Positions 51,659 through 61,578 of a stretch of DNA of 64,000 nucleotides are shown one piece after another. This stretch comes from Acinetobacter sichuanensis (lineage in GTDB: Bacteria > Pseudomonadota > Gammaproteobacteria > Pseudomonadales > Moraxellaceae), in contig NZ_PYIX02000020.1 in NCBI RefSeq assembly GCF_003024515.2, forward strand, positions 1-64,000, written 5' to 3'. The position numbers and the translations under genes are program-made. The notes below the pieces were generated by a model that did not search any database, was not told the origin of the DNA, and saw nothing but the letters and a program-made list of their open reading frames with translations. Every line of letters begins with the position of its first letter. Positions within the stretch are counted from its first letter, which is position 1.

Positions 51659-52096
51659 TTAATCAGTATATTCTACATAATCCCAAAGATTTAAACGGGC
51701 TTTAATTTCACTACGAATATTTGGTAATAAGGGTAAAAGTGTACCATCTATCCATAAGCTAAATGCTTGCGTTGAGATTTTTCGTTGTGCCGCATCAATA
51801 AGATGTACACCTTTGACCACAATCAAAGTTTGCTCACAAACAACAGTTTCAATTCCTTTAAATAAAACCTGTAAGCTGTGACCTGTGTCAATGATTTGCC
51901 ACTCTAGTTCTATTTCTATGTTTTTATTAGACTTTAAAATAGCTTGACCTTCGAGAAAATCATTTGTAGATAGACAGTCATGATCTACTCTTACTTTACT
52001 TAAAAACCACTCCTGCATTTTTAACTCATCTAAAGTGTGGTGGGGGATTAAAATATCATCAAGATTAAATTTTTGGCTTAAATCGAAAAATTGCAT
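51659..52096 (-). CDS. Hypothetical protein (145 aa)
   Basis: A 145-residue soluble-looking protein without signal peptide or membrane helix. It starts MQFFDLSQKFNLDDILIPHH. A mixed beta pattern in the middle (IEIELEWQIIDTGHSLQVLF, ETVVCEQTLIVVKGVHLID) suggests a compact beta-rich fold, but I recognise no family. It lies between convergent mocR and a divergent methyltransferase gene, 130 bp away. The codon pattern looks normal for the region. No function is proposed. Confidence 0.6.
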   Translation of the reverse strand: MQFFDLSQKFNLDDILIPHHTLDELKMQEWFLSKVRVDHDCLSTNDFLEGQAILKSNKNIEIELEWQIIDTGHSLQVLFKGIETVVCEQTLIVVKGVHLIDAAQRKISTQAFSLWIDGTLLPLLPNIRSEIKARLNLWDYVEYTD

Positions 52097-52231
52097 GGGA
52101 GGAAAACTTATAACAAAATAAACAATGAAAAATCATATTTTATGCGAAGCATTGTGGAGAGTAAAACCTTTGCAATACTTGGCTATTATTCTGTATAAAG
52201 AAACATCACTGATTGATTAGGCTTTATTTTG

Positions 52232-52855
52232 ATGGCGATACAAGAAGTTGCAAGCCCTATAGATCTTCGTAATCCCCAAGATGCAGCTTTATGGGCAAGC
52301 GAGGCAAATGAAAAAAGACCGTGGCGTTATGAATTTTTTAATTATTATTCACGTTTAATTAATAATTTGAATATTCAACCTATTTGTGTTTTAGAATTAG
52401 GTTCTGGTCCTGGTTTTCTGGCTCAATATTTATTAGAAAAGTGTGAAAATATTGATTATAGTGCTTTAGATTTTTCTGAAGCCATGCATGAGCTATCAAG
52501 AAGTAAATTATCAGCACAGCAGTTAGAAAAGACCACTTTTTATGTGGCAGATTTTAAAACAACAACGTGGGCAGATCATTTACCACAATATGATGTGATT
52601 ATTATTCATCAAGCTTTGCATGAGCTGCGACATAAATCTTATGTCTTAAACTTTCATTGCCAAGTCAGAAAATTATTAAAACCTACAGCCATTTATTTGG
52701 TATGTGATCATATTTTTGCACCACATGCGATGCAAAATCATGATTTATATATGTCTACGCAAGAACACGTTCAAAGTTTAAAGTCAGCAAGTTTTAAAGA
52801 TATCGACTTGGTGATGCAAAAAGAAAGTTTGTGTTTATTTGAGTGTAAAGCTTGA
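52232..52855 (+). CDS. Class I SAM-dependent methyltransferase
   Basis: A 207-residue protein with a Rossmann-type methyltransferase core: motif I VLELGSGPGFLAQYLLEKC (~residues 52-70), then YSALDFSEAMHELSR for ribose binding and YDVIIIHQALHEL as the post-II/IV region. It transfers methyl from SAM to an unknown acceptor. The ATG at 52232 is preferred over an upstream TTG. It stands alone, divergent from the hypothetical gene to its left and convergent with the phospholipase gene. Confidence 0.8.
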   Translation: MAIQEVASPIDLRNPQDAALWASEANEKRPWRYEFFNYYSRLINNLNIQPICVLELGSGPGFLAQYLLEKCENIDYSALDFSEAMHELSRSKLSAQQLEKTTFYVADFKTTTWADHLPQYDVIIIHQALHELRHKSYVLNFHCQVRKLLKPTAIYLVCDHIFAPHAMQNHDLYMSTQEHVQSLKSASFKDIDLVMQKESLCLFECKA

Positions 52856-52872
52856 CTGTTGTGATGACTAAC

Positions 52873-54420
52873 TTACATCATCCACTCAATCGGTAAATAC
52901 GAGACACTATGCATCACACCACGCTGAAAACGTGTTGTTTCGGGTTCTTGAGTGTATTTTTTGATGCTGCCATCGGGTTGGTGGTCATACCAATTGATTT
53001 TGCCTTGTGAGTCGAGTTTAAGTTCATAGGCAACTTTTAATAGATAGGTATCAAGTAATAATGACACTTGTTCTTGCAGTTGATCTGACTCAACCACTAA
53101 GCCAACTTCAGTATTTAAGTTAAAAGAACGAGGATCAAGATTAAAAGAACCAATAAAAACCTTATTGTCTATATCAATAAATTTGGCATGTAAACTTGAT
53201 TTATCTTTACCTTTTTTAGGAATAACATTCCCTGTAACTACTTCATACCAAGTTCGATTGTTACGTTCAATATAAGGTTTAAACTCATAGAGTTTTACAC
53301 CACTTTTCAATAAATCTGTACGATATTTTTGATAAAAAGCATGAACTAATGCAACATCATTTGCGACAAAGGAGTTGGTCAGAACGCGAACATCAACGCC
53401 TTGCTTGGGGAATTGTGCTAAATATTGTGTACCTACTTTCGTTGGAACAAAATAAGCTGAAATTAAGTCCATTTCTTGTTTAGGCTCACCTAAATGTTGA
53501 CGAATTTGGTGAGAAATTAATTCGCCATTTTGGGCTTGCCCTAAGGTTTTTTTAGGTGAATCTGCAAGGAAATGTGCGCGTGCCCAATTGATACGATTTT
53601 GCTTTAGCTCATTTGCGAGTTCTCGTTGTTCAGTATCCACTTTTGTATCAGTTTCAGGCTCTTTTTTTTCTAATTTTTGATAGTCTAATCTTAACTTTTC
53701 TAGATCTTTAGCATTGCCTTGAGTAATAAATTGTTGATTTGGATAGCTTAAATCATTTTTCCAAAAGTTTGAAAATACAGTATTTGCATCATGTACTGCT
53801 GTACCAAAAAATAAAATATCCATATCTGTAAACTGGAAGGATTCACTGGCATCAAAATATTCACTGCTAATATTACGTCCGCCAGTGACAGCAATAATAC
53901 CATCGGCAATGATCAGCTTATTGTGCATACGATGGTTAATTTGTTTTAAACGGAAAATATAATCTAAAACTCTGAAGTGTCTAAATTTATAGGGATTATA
54001 GAGTTTAATTTCAATATTGGGATGTGTGCTTAATGCCTTTAATTGAGGGTCTATTTTTGTACCATTTTGGTCATCAATGAGTACACGAACTTTTACGCCA
54101 CGATCAGCCGCTTTAAGTAATTCATGTAGCATCAGATTGCCAATAAAATCATCTGCCCAAATATAGTACTGTAAGTCTAGGCTAGATTTTGCGTGACGAA
54201 TTAAGTGAATACGAGCAGCAATACTTTGAAATGCATCACTCATGGCTAAATAAGCAGTTAAACCTTGTTGTAGTTGATTTTGAGTATTTTCTCCATTCAG
54301 CCAATGTTTACTATGAATCTGAATTTCATTGGTGGGTTTTGATTGATTCATAGGCAAACTGCATCCTGACAAAAAAGACAAACTTAGTGTGAGTGCAATT
54401 GAAGCGTGGGAAAATTTCAT
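52873..54420 (-). CDS. Phospholipase D family lipoprotein (ClsC-like)
   Basis: A 515-residue protein with two HKD catalytic motifs: HNKLIIADGIIAVTGGRN near residue 160 and HAKFIDIDNKVFIGSFN near residue 407. The N terminus is a lipoprotein signal ending in LSGC (Cys20). The overall text, with DLQYYIWADDFIGNLM and KVRVLIDDQNGT, resembles the ClsC/YmdC branch of cardiolipin synthases and related PLD proteins. It probably acts on membrane phospholipids at the periplasmic face. An acidic segment (KKEPETDTKVDTEQRE) interrupts the middle. The lipid substrate is inferred. Confidence 0.82.
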   Translation of the reverse strand: MKFSHASIALTLSLSFLSGCSLPMNQSKPTNEIQIHSKHWLNGENTQNQLQQGLTAYLAMSDAFQSIAARIHLIRHAKSSLDLQYYIWADDFIGNLMLHELLKAADRGVKVRVLIDDQNGTKIDPQLKALSTHPNIEIKLYNPYKFRHFRVLDYIFRLKQINHRMHNKLIIADGIIAVTGGRNISSEYFDASESFQFTDMDILFFGTAVHDANTVFSNFWKNDLSYPNQQFITQGNAKDLEKLRLDYQKLEKKEPETDTKVDTEQRELANELKQNRINWARAHFLADSPKKTLGQAQNGELISHQIRQHLGEPKQEMDLISAYFVPTKVGTQYLAQFPKQGVDVRVLTNSFVANDVALVHAFYQKYRTDLLKSGVKLYEFKPYIERNNRTWYEVVTGNVIPKKGKDKSSLHAKFIDIDNKVFIGSFNLDPRSFNLNTEVGLVVESDQLQEQVSLLLDTYLLKVAYELKLDSQGKINWYDHQPDGSIKKYTQEPETTRFQRGVMHSVSYLPIEWMM

Positions 54421-54540
54421 TCTTATTGAATAAATTGTTAAATTTTAATAAATCATAACACTAGTTATTGGTTGAATCATCAAATGAAAAAAGGTTACTG
54501 TAGCTAATCTGTTAAAGAACGACCCTATGAAGGATGATAG

Positions 54541-55653
<1,113 letters not shown>

Positions 55654-55680
55654 ACTTCAAATCACAATTGTTAAAACTTT

Positions 55681-55716
55681 AAAATCAGCAGAGCCAAAGT
55701 TCTGCTGATTTTTTAT
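55681..55716 (+). terminator. Terminator of the frmA gene
   Basis: AAAATCAGCAGA (55681-55692) and TCTGCTGATTTT (55701-55712) form a perfect 12-bp stem with an 8-nt loop; a T run follows. Confidence 0.9.
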
Positions 55717-55792
55717 TAATTTTGCAAGAATTTGACATTAAATTTCTATAAGTTTGCTAGTCTAGTGCCTTTATTTTGACTTTAAATTATTT

Positions 55793-56227
55793 ATGAAAAA
55801 TATTGTATTTTCTAGTGTTATTCTACTTTCCTTAAGTGCCTGTTCTACCATTCAAAATCAACAGGAAGCAGCACCATTGATTGGGATGCCAAATCCTGCA
55901 AGTCAGTATTGTATTGAACAGGGCGGAAAGTTAGAAGTTGTGAAAGATGCGCAGGGTGAATCTGCCTATTGTCATTTGCAAAATGGTGAGAAAATTGAAG
56001 AATGGGCGTTATTTCGCCAAAATCACGCACAATGTGTTGCAGATGAAGCTAAAAAACTGATTGGTCAATCAAACTTATCAGATGAGATTATTAAGCAACT
56101 CACTCATGCTCAAAATATTCGTCATATACAACCAAATGATGCTGTGACACAAGACTATCGTGTGGAGCGAATTACCATTATCACTGATCCAGTCACACAA
56201 AAAATTGTGCAAGCAAATTGTGGTTAA
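55793..56227 (+). CDS. Lipoprotein with DUF333 and I78-type inhibitor domains
   Basis: A 144-residue lipoprotein with lipobox LSAC (Cys17). Residues ~33-75 match DUF333 (GMPNPASQYCIEQGGKL...YCHLQNGEKIEEWALFR). Residues ~83-144 match the I78 peptidase-inhibitor pattern, with LIGQSNLSDEIIKQL, NDAVTQDYRVERI and the final ANCG. This combines a periplasmic DUF333 module with a putative protease inhibitor in one envelope protein. Both domain calls are from pattern recognition. The start is ATG 55793. Confidence 0.8.
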   Translation: MKNIVFSSVILLSLSACSTIQNQQEAAPLIGMPNPASQYCIEQGGKLEVVKDAQGESAYCHLQNGEKIEEWALFRQNHAQCVADEAKKLIGQSNLSDEIIKQLTHAQNIRHIQPNDAVTQDYRVERITIITDPVTQKIVQANCG

Positions 56228-56252
56228 GTAGAAAAATTATCGTTGAAGTAGA

Positions 56253-56278
56253 AAAACCCAAGCGAACTTGGGTTTTTG
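56253..56278. terminator. Bidirectional terminator between the DUF333/I78 gene and tyrB
   Basis: AAAACCCAAG (56253-56262) and CTTGGGTTTT (56267-56276) form a 10-bp stem with a CGAA tetraloop. T and A runs flank it, so it can serve both convergent genes. Confidence 0.88.
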
Positions 56279-56292
56279 ATACAATTTAACAA

Positions 56293-57498
56293 TTAAGCCG
56301 TTGCTTTAATGACTTCAGCAAATGCATTTGCAACTGTGTCGATATTATTTAAGTTTAGACCTGCCGCACACATACGACCGCTACGTACTAAATAAATACC
56401 GTATTGATCTTTTAACGTATCTACTTGTTCAGCCGTTAAACCTGTGTAGCTGAACATACCTTGTTGTTTAACAAGATAGCTAAAATCACGTTCAGGCAAT
56501 GCTGCTTCAAGTTTTGCTTTTAATAACTCACGCATTTTAATAATACGTTCACGCATTTCTTGTAGTTCAGCTTTCCAGTTTGCAGCCAAAGCTTCATCGT
56601 GCAATACATTGTCTACAATCAAAGCACCTGTTGTTGCTGGGCTTGAATAGATACGACGTACAGTTGCTTTTAATTGACCCAAAACTTTCTGTGCAGTTTC
56701 TGCATCATCACAAACGAAGCTTAAGCCACCAACACGTTCGCCATATAATGAGAAAATTTTAGAGAAAGAGTTACTCACAATAAAGTTCATACCAGATTGA
56801 TCTAAGGCACGAATCGCATAAGCATCTTCTTCTAAACCTTGACCAAAACCTTGATATGCAATATCCAAGAATGGAATGAGATCACGTGCTTTTAACACTT
56901 CAATCACACGATCCCATTGTGCAGGGGTTAAATCCGCACCCGTTGGATTATGACAACACGGGTGCAGTAAAACGATGCCTTTTGCTGGAATTTTATTTAA
57001 ATCTTCGAGCATTGCTTCAATATTGACACCATTAGTTGCAGCGTCAAAATAGCGATAGAAATGAGAATTTACACCCGCACCATTAAAAATAGCGATATGG
57101 TTTTCCCAAGTCGGTTGGCTGACCCAGATATCAGATTCAGGGAAGTATTTTTTTAAGAAATCTGCACCGACTTTAAGCGCACCTGAGCCACCTAAAGTTT
57201 GAATCGTCACAACACGACCGTCTTTACGTGCTTGTGAGTTTTCACCAAATACAAGTGCTTGTGTTGCTTGATTATAAGTTTTAGAACCATCCATTGGTAA
57301 GTAAAGTTTTACTTTATCATTTAAAGGTTCAATATTTTTAAGCGCAGTTTTAACCGCTTCAAGCTGAGGAACGATATTGTCCTCATTATAATATAAACCG
57401 ATACTCAAATTTACTTTTTGAGTACGTTCATCCTTACTATACTCTTCCATCAATGAAAGAATTGGATCACCTGCATAAGGATCGACATGTTGAAACAT
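56293..57498 (-). CDS. tyrB: Aromatic amino acid aminotransferase
   Basis: A class I PLP aminotransferase. The start is ATG 57498 ([20 protein letters not shown]), with AGGAC upstream, giving 401 residues; the longer frame adds 23 residues not seen in the family. Landmarks are [10 protein letters not shown], the PLP lysine in [17 protein letters not shown], and the C-terminal [15 protein letters not shown]. It converts phenylpyruvate and hydroxyphenylpyruvate to Phe and Tyr with glutamate, and could also take aspartate. TyrB versus AspC is judged from the C-terminal text. Confidence 0.88.
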   Translation of the reverse strand: MFQHVDPYAGDPILSLMEEYSKDERTQKVNLSIGLYYNEDNIVPQLEAVKTALKNIEPLNDKVKLYLPMDGSKTYNQATQALVFGENSQARKDGRVVTIQTLGGSGALKVGADFLKKYFPESDIWVSQPTWENHIAIFNGAGVNSHFYRYFDAATNGVNIEAMLEDLNKIPAKGIVLLHPCCHNPTGADLTPAQWDRVIEVLKARDLIPFLDIAYQGFGQGLEEDAYAIRALDQSGMNFIVSNSFSKIFSLYGERVGGLSFVCDDAETAQKVLGQLKATVRRIYSSPATTGALIVDNVLHDEALAANWKAELQEMRERIIKMRELLKAKLEAALPERDFSYLVKQQGMFSYTGLTAEQVDTLKDQYGIYLVRSGRMCAAGLNLNNIDTVANAFAEVIKATA

Positions 57499-57789
57499 GG
57501 TGAAAAGTCCTAAATCAAACAAAGTTATTGTGTTTAGATAATATAAGCGAAATTTTGACTGACTCAACTCAGGATTGAAGATAAATTCTTATAAATCTTT
57601 CAACTTTAGTTTATATAGTGGATAAATTTTGTACTTTTTAAGGGGAAAGATCAATTTTAGTCATATTTTTTCTTTTAATCGATTTATGTAGATTGGAAAA
57701 TTACGGTATAGATACAATAAAATATTGTTCAAGTTCAGCGATATTGCGATCATAATAGCGATCTAATTTTGAAAATATTTGGAATTCCC

Positions 57790-58554
57790 ATGTTGTTAAA
57801 TTATCAATGGCATCAACCTGAAAATGATCAACAACGTACACCGCTTGTGCTCATTCATGGTCTGTTTGGCAGTTTGAGTAACTTAGGTGGAATTGCACGT
57901 GCTTTGTATGCCACACATGCTGTCTTGCAAATTGATGTTCGTAATCATGGTCAATCACCCCATTCAAGTGAAATGAACTATCAAGTGATGGCACAAGATA
58001 TTTTAGAAACCTTAGATCATTTAAATATTCAGCAGTTTTCTGTTATTGGTCATAGTATGGGCGGAAAAGTGGCAATGAAACTCACAGAGCTTGCCGCTGA
58101 ACGCTTAGAGCAGTTGGTGATTTTAGATATTGCACCGTTTGCCTATCAAGAAAATCATCATGATCAAATTTTTAAAGCTTTATTTGCAGTTAAAAATGCT
58201 GCTATTCAGAGTCGAAAAGAAGCGACAGAAATTATGCGTGAATTTTTAAAAGAAGAAATGGTGATTCAATTCCTTTTAAAATCATTCAATAAAGGGCAAT
58301 GGTTGTTTAATGTTGATGCCTTATATGCACATTACCAAGATATTTTGTCATGGGTAGACATTCCACAATGGTCAAAACCAACACTATTTGTGCGAGGTGA
58401 AAATTCGCCTTATATTGGAAAAGCACTGTATGTAAATGCAATTGAGGCACAATTTTCTCATGCTCAGCTAGAAACAGTCGCAAATGCAGGGCATTGGTTA
58501 CATGCAGAACAGCCCGAAAAAGTTTTAAATTTTATTCAAGCCTATTTAAATTAA
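57790..58554 (+). CDS. YbfF-like alpha/beta hydrolase esterase
   Basis: A 254-residue alpha/beta hydrolase, equal in length to E. coli YbfF when started at ATG 57790 (MLLNYQWHQ). Conserved text includes LIHGLFGSLSNLGGIAR, the nucleophile GHSMGGKVAM (Ser ~90) and the catalytic His in AGHWLHAEQPEKVL. YbfF is an esterase active on short acyl esters and acyl-CoAs. An in-frame TTG 21 bp upstream is less likely. A strong terminator follows. It is transcribed alone. Confidence 0.85.
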   Translation: MLLNYQWHQPENDQQRTPLVLIHGLFGSLSNLGGIARALYATHAVLQIDVRNHGQSPHSSEMNYQVMAQDILETLDHLNIQQFSVIGHSMGGKVAMKLTELAAERLEQLVILDIAPFAYQENHHDQIFKALFAVKNAAIQSRKEATEIMREFLKEEMVIQFLLKSFNKGQWLFNVDALYAHYQDILSWVDIPQWSKPTLFVRGENSPYIGKALYVNAIEAQFSHAQLETVANAGHWLHAEQPEKVLNFIQAYLN

Positions 58555-59069
58555 GTAGAAGAATTATTTAGTATAAATAATTAATTTTAATTTAAGTGAA
58601 AACCTAATTTCATGTGAAATATAATATTTCTAAATGAAATTAGGTTTTTTTATTTTATTATAAAAAATATAAAAACTTTAAATAAATCATAATAATGCAT
58701 TATTATTACATAATTTAGTAATAAAAAGTTAAATTTATCAATTTATTTCAAATAAATGTGATATATTTCGCAATTATTATTAAGTGTTTTTATATTTTAT
58801 GAGAAATATAATTTATTAAAACGACTTGATAATCTATACAATTTTTTAAAATCATTTTATATTAAAGGTCATTAAGCTTCTTTTTTAAACTAAAATTTAT
58901 CGCGTTTTAAACTTTAATTATTTTTTATAAATCAAAGTTTAAGCTTTTAATTTTAATGTTTAAAAATATGGGTTTAATATGATACTTAAATATCTATTGA
59001 TCAAATAGCTATTGTGATATGAAATGTTGATAAATATATCAATCTAGGTTTTTGCAAAAAGGATCGTAT
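58555..59069. other. Gene-free AT-rich stretch before the GGDEF-EAL gene
   Basis: A terminator occupies its left end. The rest is very AT-rich with no supported ORF. Any promoter for the GGDEF-EAL gene lies here, but no clear -35/-10 pair stands out from the background. Confidence 0.4.
58599..58651 (+). terminator. Terminator of the YbfF-like gene
   Basis: AAAACCTAATTTCA (58599-58612) and TGAAATTAGGTTTT (58635-58648) form a perfect 14-bp stem with a 22-nt loop; a run of T follows. Confidence 0.85.
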
Positions 59070-61202
59070 ATGGCTCGGTTAGATTTGCCTCATGAGACAC
59101 AAATGGGTCAGACGGATACGTCTCAAACAACGATTGTTCCTGCAAAAACGGTCATCAGTGATGAAGTTAAACTAACATTAGATTTACTGCCTCATCTTGT
59201 TTGGATCAAACGTGCAGATGCTGTTTATGGTAACACTGCGCTTAAAGAATACCTAGGCACGGAGCAATCCTTACAGGATTGTGAGTGGCTAAAATGTGTT
59301 TATCAAGAAGATGCCGAACATTTATATAATTTGTGGAATCACGCTCAAAAAACAGGGCAAAAATTTGAAAAAGAATGTCGTATTCGTGATGTAAATGATC
59401 AATATCATTGGTTTTTACTGCTCGCACAAAGTCATGCAAGAGCAGCTAAACAATTTGATTGGACAATTACGTGTACGTACATTCATGAACGTGCAGTGTT
59501 ATTACGTGACACAACCGATTCATTGCGTGCACATACAGATATGCTAGATGTTAGTGTGGACTGTATTAAAATCGTCCGTCCAAATGGAACGGTTTCACAT
59601 ATGAATCGTTCAGGTTGCATTGCATTATTAGGTAAAGAAAAAGTTAAAAAATTTGATATGGAATGGTTAGGTCTTTTGCCTCCTGAAGTACGAGATAAAG
59701 GGCAAATTGCAATTTCTGCGGCTGCAAAAGGTAAAAATGCACGTTTTGCTGGTATGAGTGGTGAAGGCGCTGCTCGTCAGTATTGGGATAATATTTTAAC
59801 GCCTGTCGTCAATGACGAAGGTCAAACGACCAGTATTTTATGTGTTTCACGTGATATTACCTTACAACGTATCGCTGAAAATAAATTACGTATTAGTAGT
59901 GAACGTGATGAATTAACAGGTTTAATGAATCGCCGTTCTTTTAAACAAAGATTAAAAAAATCCTTATTAAAAGCAAAAGCCAATAAAAAAATGGTTGGCT
60001 TGATGTTGATTGATTTAGATCATTTCAAACACATTAATGATACTTTAGGGCATCCTGCTGGCGATCATTTACTCAGAATATTATCAAAACGTTTGAGTCA
60101 TAGTTGTGATGAGCAGACTTATGTTGCGCGTTTAGGTGGTGATGAATTTGCAGTTGTGGTTGAAACATTAGATGAGCTGGAAACATTCAAACAAGCAACA
60201 CAAAAAGTATTAAGACAGTTAGATCGCCCAATCACATATACAGGTAAATTGATTAATGGTGGTATGAGCATTGGTTGTGCGATGTATCCACAAGACGCTA
60301 AAGATAGTTCAAATTTACTCAAATTTGCGGATACTGCCCTCAATAATTTAAAAGATGGTGGGCGTGGTGGTGTACGTTTCTTTAATCAAGACATGTTAGA
60401 AATTACCTTGAAAAAAGCCAAACAGTTGGAAACAGCGCGTAGAATTGTACGTGACAACAGTATTGAGCCACATTATCAACCTAAGGTAAATTTAGAAACA
60501 GGTAAAATTATTGGTTTTGAGGCATTGCTACGTTGGAAAGATGTTGAGCATGGTATTCAACTCCCAAGCACAGTTGTTGAAGCATTTAATGATTATGAGT
60601 TAGCAACAAAAATTGCAGAAACAATGCATTTAAAAATTTTTAATGACATTTCATGTTGGTTACAGCAAGGTTTAGATGTTGTACCTGTTTCAATTAATGC
60701 GTCACCTGTCGAGTTTATGCGTGATAATTATGCTGAAACGTTATTGAAACGTCTTGAAAAACAACAGATTCCACATCACTTGATTGAGGTGGAAATCACA
60801 GAACATATTTTGGCTGAGCGTGGTTATGTTTATGTTGCACGTGCTTTAAATAAGTTAAAACAAGTGGGTGTGCGTATTGCCTTAGATGATTTTGGTACGG
60901 GGCATTCTTCTTTAACACACTTGCATGACTATCCTGTAGATAGCTTAAAAATAGATTGTGATTTTGTACATCGTATGAACAGTGAATTACCCATTCACGC
61001 CATTGTACAAGGTATTTCTCAATTAGGACCAATCTTGTCATTAGACATTATTGCAGAGGGAATTGAGACACAAGAACAGCTTGATAGCCTAAAAAAAGTC
61101 GGTTGTACTTTGGGACAGGGCTTTTTATTTAGTAAAGCCATTCAATCAGATTGTGTTGTTGAAATGTTAAGTCATAATACTCTTCGGATAAAAAATGATT
61201 AA
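59070..61202 (+). CDS. PAS-GGDEF-EAL cyclic-di-GMP protein
   Basis: The start is ATG 59070 (MARLDLPHE), with AAGGA six bases upstream, giving 710 residues. Two PAS-like sensor segments cover ~30-130 and ~150-275. GGDEF follows at about residues 280-440 with an intact RLGGDEFAVV, then EAL at ~450-705 with FEALLRW, EITEH and LDDFGTGHSSL. Both catalytic motifs look intact, so synthesis and hydrolysis of cyclic-di-GMP are both possible; many such hybrids show only phosphodiesterase activity. No transmembrane segment is present, so sensing is cytoplasmic. Confidence 0.9.
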   Translation: MARLDLPHETQMGQTDTSQTTIVPAKTVISDEVKLTLDLLPHLVWIKRADAVYGNTALKEYLGTEQSLQDCEWLKCVYQEDAEHLYNLWNHAQKTGQKFEKECRIRDVNDQYHWFLLLAQSHARAAKQFDWTITCTYIHERAVLLRDTTDSLRAHTDMLDVSVDCIKIVRPNGTVSHMNRSGCIALLGKEKVKKFDMEWLGLLPPEVRDKGQIAISAAAKGKNARFAGMSGEGAARQYWDNILTPVVNDEGQTTSILCVSRDITLQRIAENKLRISSERDELTGLMNRRSFKQRLKKSLLKAKANKKMVGLMLIDLDHFKHINDTLGHPAGDHLLRILSKRLSHSCDEQTYVARLGGDEFAVVVETLDELETFKQATQKVLRQLDRPITYTGKLINGGMSIGCAMYPQDAKDSSNLLKFADTALNNLKDGGRGGVRFFNQDMLEITLKKAKQLETARRIVRDNSIEPHYQPKVNLETGKIIGFEALLRWKDVEHGIQLPSTVVEAFNDYELATKIAETMHLKIFNDISCWLQQGLDVVPVSINASPVEFMRDNYAETLLKRLEKQQIPHHLIEVEITEHILAERGYVYVARALNKLKQVGVRIALDDFGTGHSSLTHLHDYPVDSLKIDCDFVHRMNSELPIHAIVQGISQLGPILSLDIIAEGIETQEQLDSLKKVGCTLGQGFLFSKAIQSDCVVEMLSHNTLRIKND

Positions 61203-61299
61203 TTCAAAAAAAGTGCTTGTAAAAAGTGTAAACAACGAGTATTTTAAATTTATACAGATTTTTTATGTGAATAAAATGTTAGTTAAACCTTTGATCAAT

Positions 61300-61369
61300 A
61301 ACGTATCTTATTATTTTTGGCAATTCTTTAGATAATTGCCTAGATACGTTTGGGCAAAAAAAGTTGCCC
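61300..61369 (+). ncRNA. Structured RNA leader upstream of aroG: two hairpins
   Basis: AACGTATCT (61300-61308) pairs with AGATACGTT (61342-61350), enclosing an inner stem GGCAATT (61319-61325) / AATTGCC (61334-61340). A second hairpin GGGCAA (61352-61357) / TTGCCC (61364-61369) follows directly. Together with the terminator at 61382 this looks like a cis-regulatory leader. No known riboswitch class is recognised. Confidence 0.55.
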
Positions 61370-61381
61370 TTCAAAGTTAAT

Positions 61382-61412
61382 ACCTGATCGGCAACCCCGA
61401 TCAGGTTTTTTT
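61382..61412 (+). terminator. Intrinsic terminator upstream of the aroG leader peptide
   Basis: ACCTGATCGG (61382-61391) and CCGATCAGGT (61397-61406) form a perfect 10-bp stem with a 5-nt loop and T7. It lies 33 bp before the leader peptide ATG, too close for a separate promoter, so aroG transcription probably reads through it. It may also end the GGDEF-EAL transcript. Confidence 0.85.
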
Positions 61413-61445
61413 ATGCACATATTTTTTAATTTTTTGGAGAACTTC

Positions 61446-61547
61446 ATGAATACATTTAACTACGCATACTTTAGCAACTTTTATTGGTTTAACTTTACGC
61501 CAGTAACCTCTATTTTGCGGTCGAATAGACCCAATAAGCTCAAATAA
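61446..61547 (+). CDS. Aromatic-rich leader peptide of aroG
   Basis: A 33-residue ORF with GGAG six bases before its ATG. Residues 4-17 (FNYAYFSNFYWFNF) contain nine aromatic residues: five Phe, three Tyr and one Trp. Such runs are the mark of attenuator leader peptides whose translation stalls when charged aromatic tRNAs are scarce. The stop lies 31 bp before aroG, the first enzyme of aromatic biosynthesis. There is no obvious terminator between the leader and aroG, only a short AGGG/CCCT hairpin next to the aroG ribosome site, so control could be translational. Confidence 0.8.
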   Translation: MNTFNYAYFSNFYWFNFTPVTSILRSNRPNKLK

Positions 61548-61578
61548 AAGAGAGGGCTTTAAGTCCCTAAGGAAAAAA

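Noticed and set aside
61350-61547. A 65-residue version of the aroG leader peptide starting at a TTG
   Set aside because: The extension runs through the second hairpin and the terminator and has no ribosome site; the ATG at 61446 with GGAG is far better.
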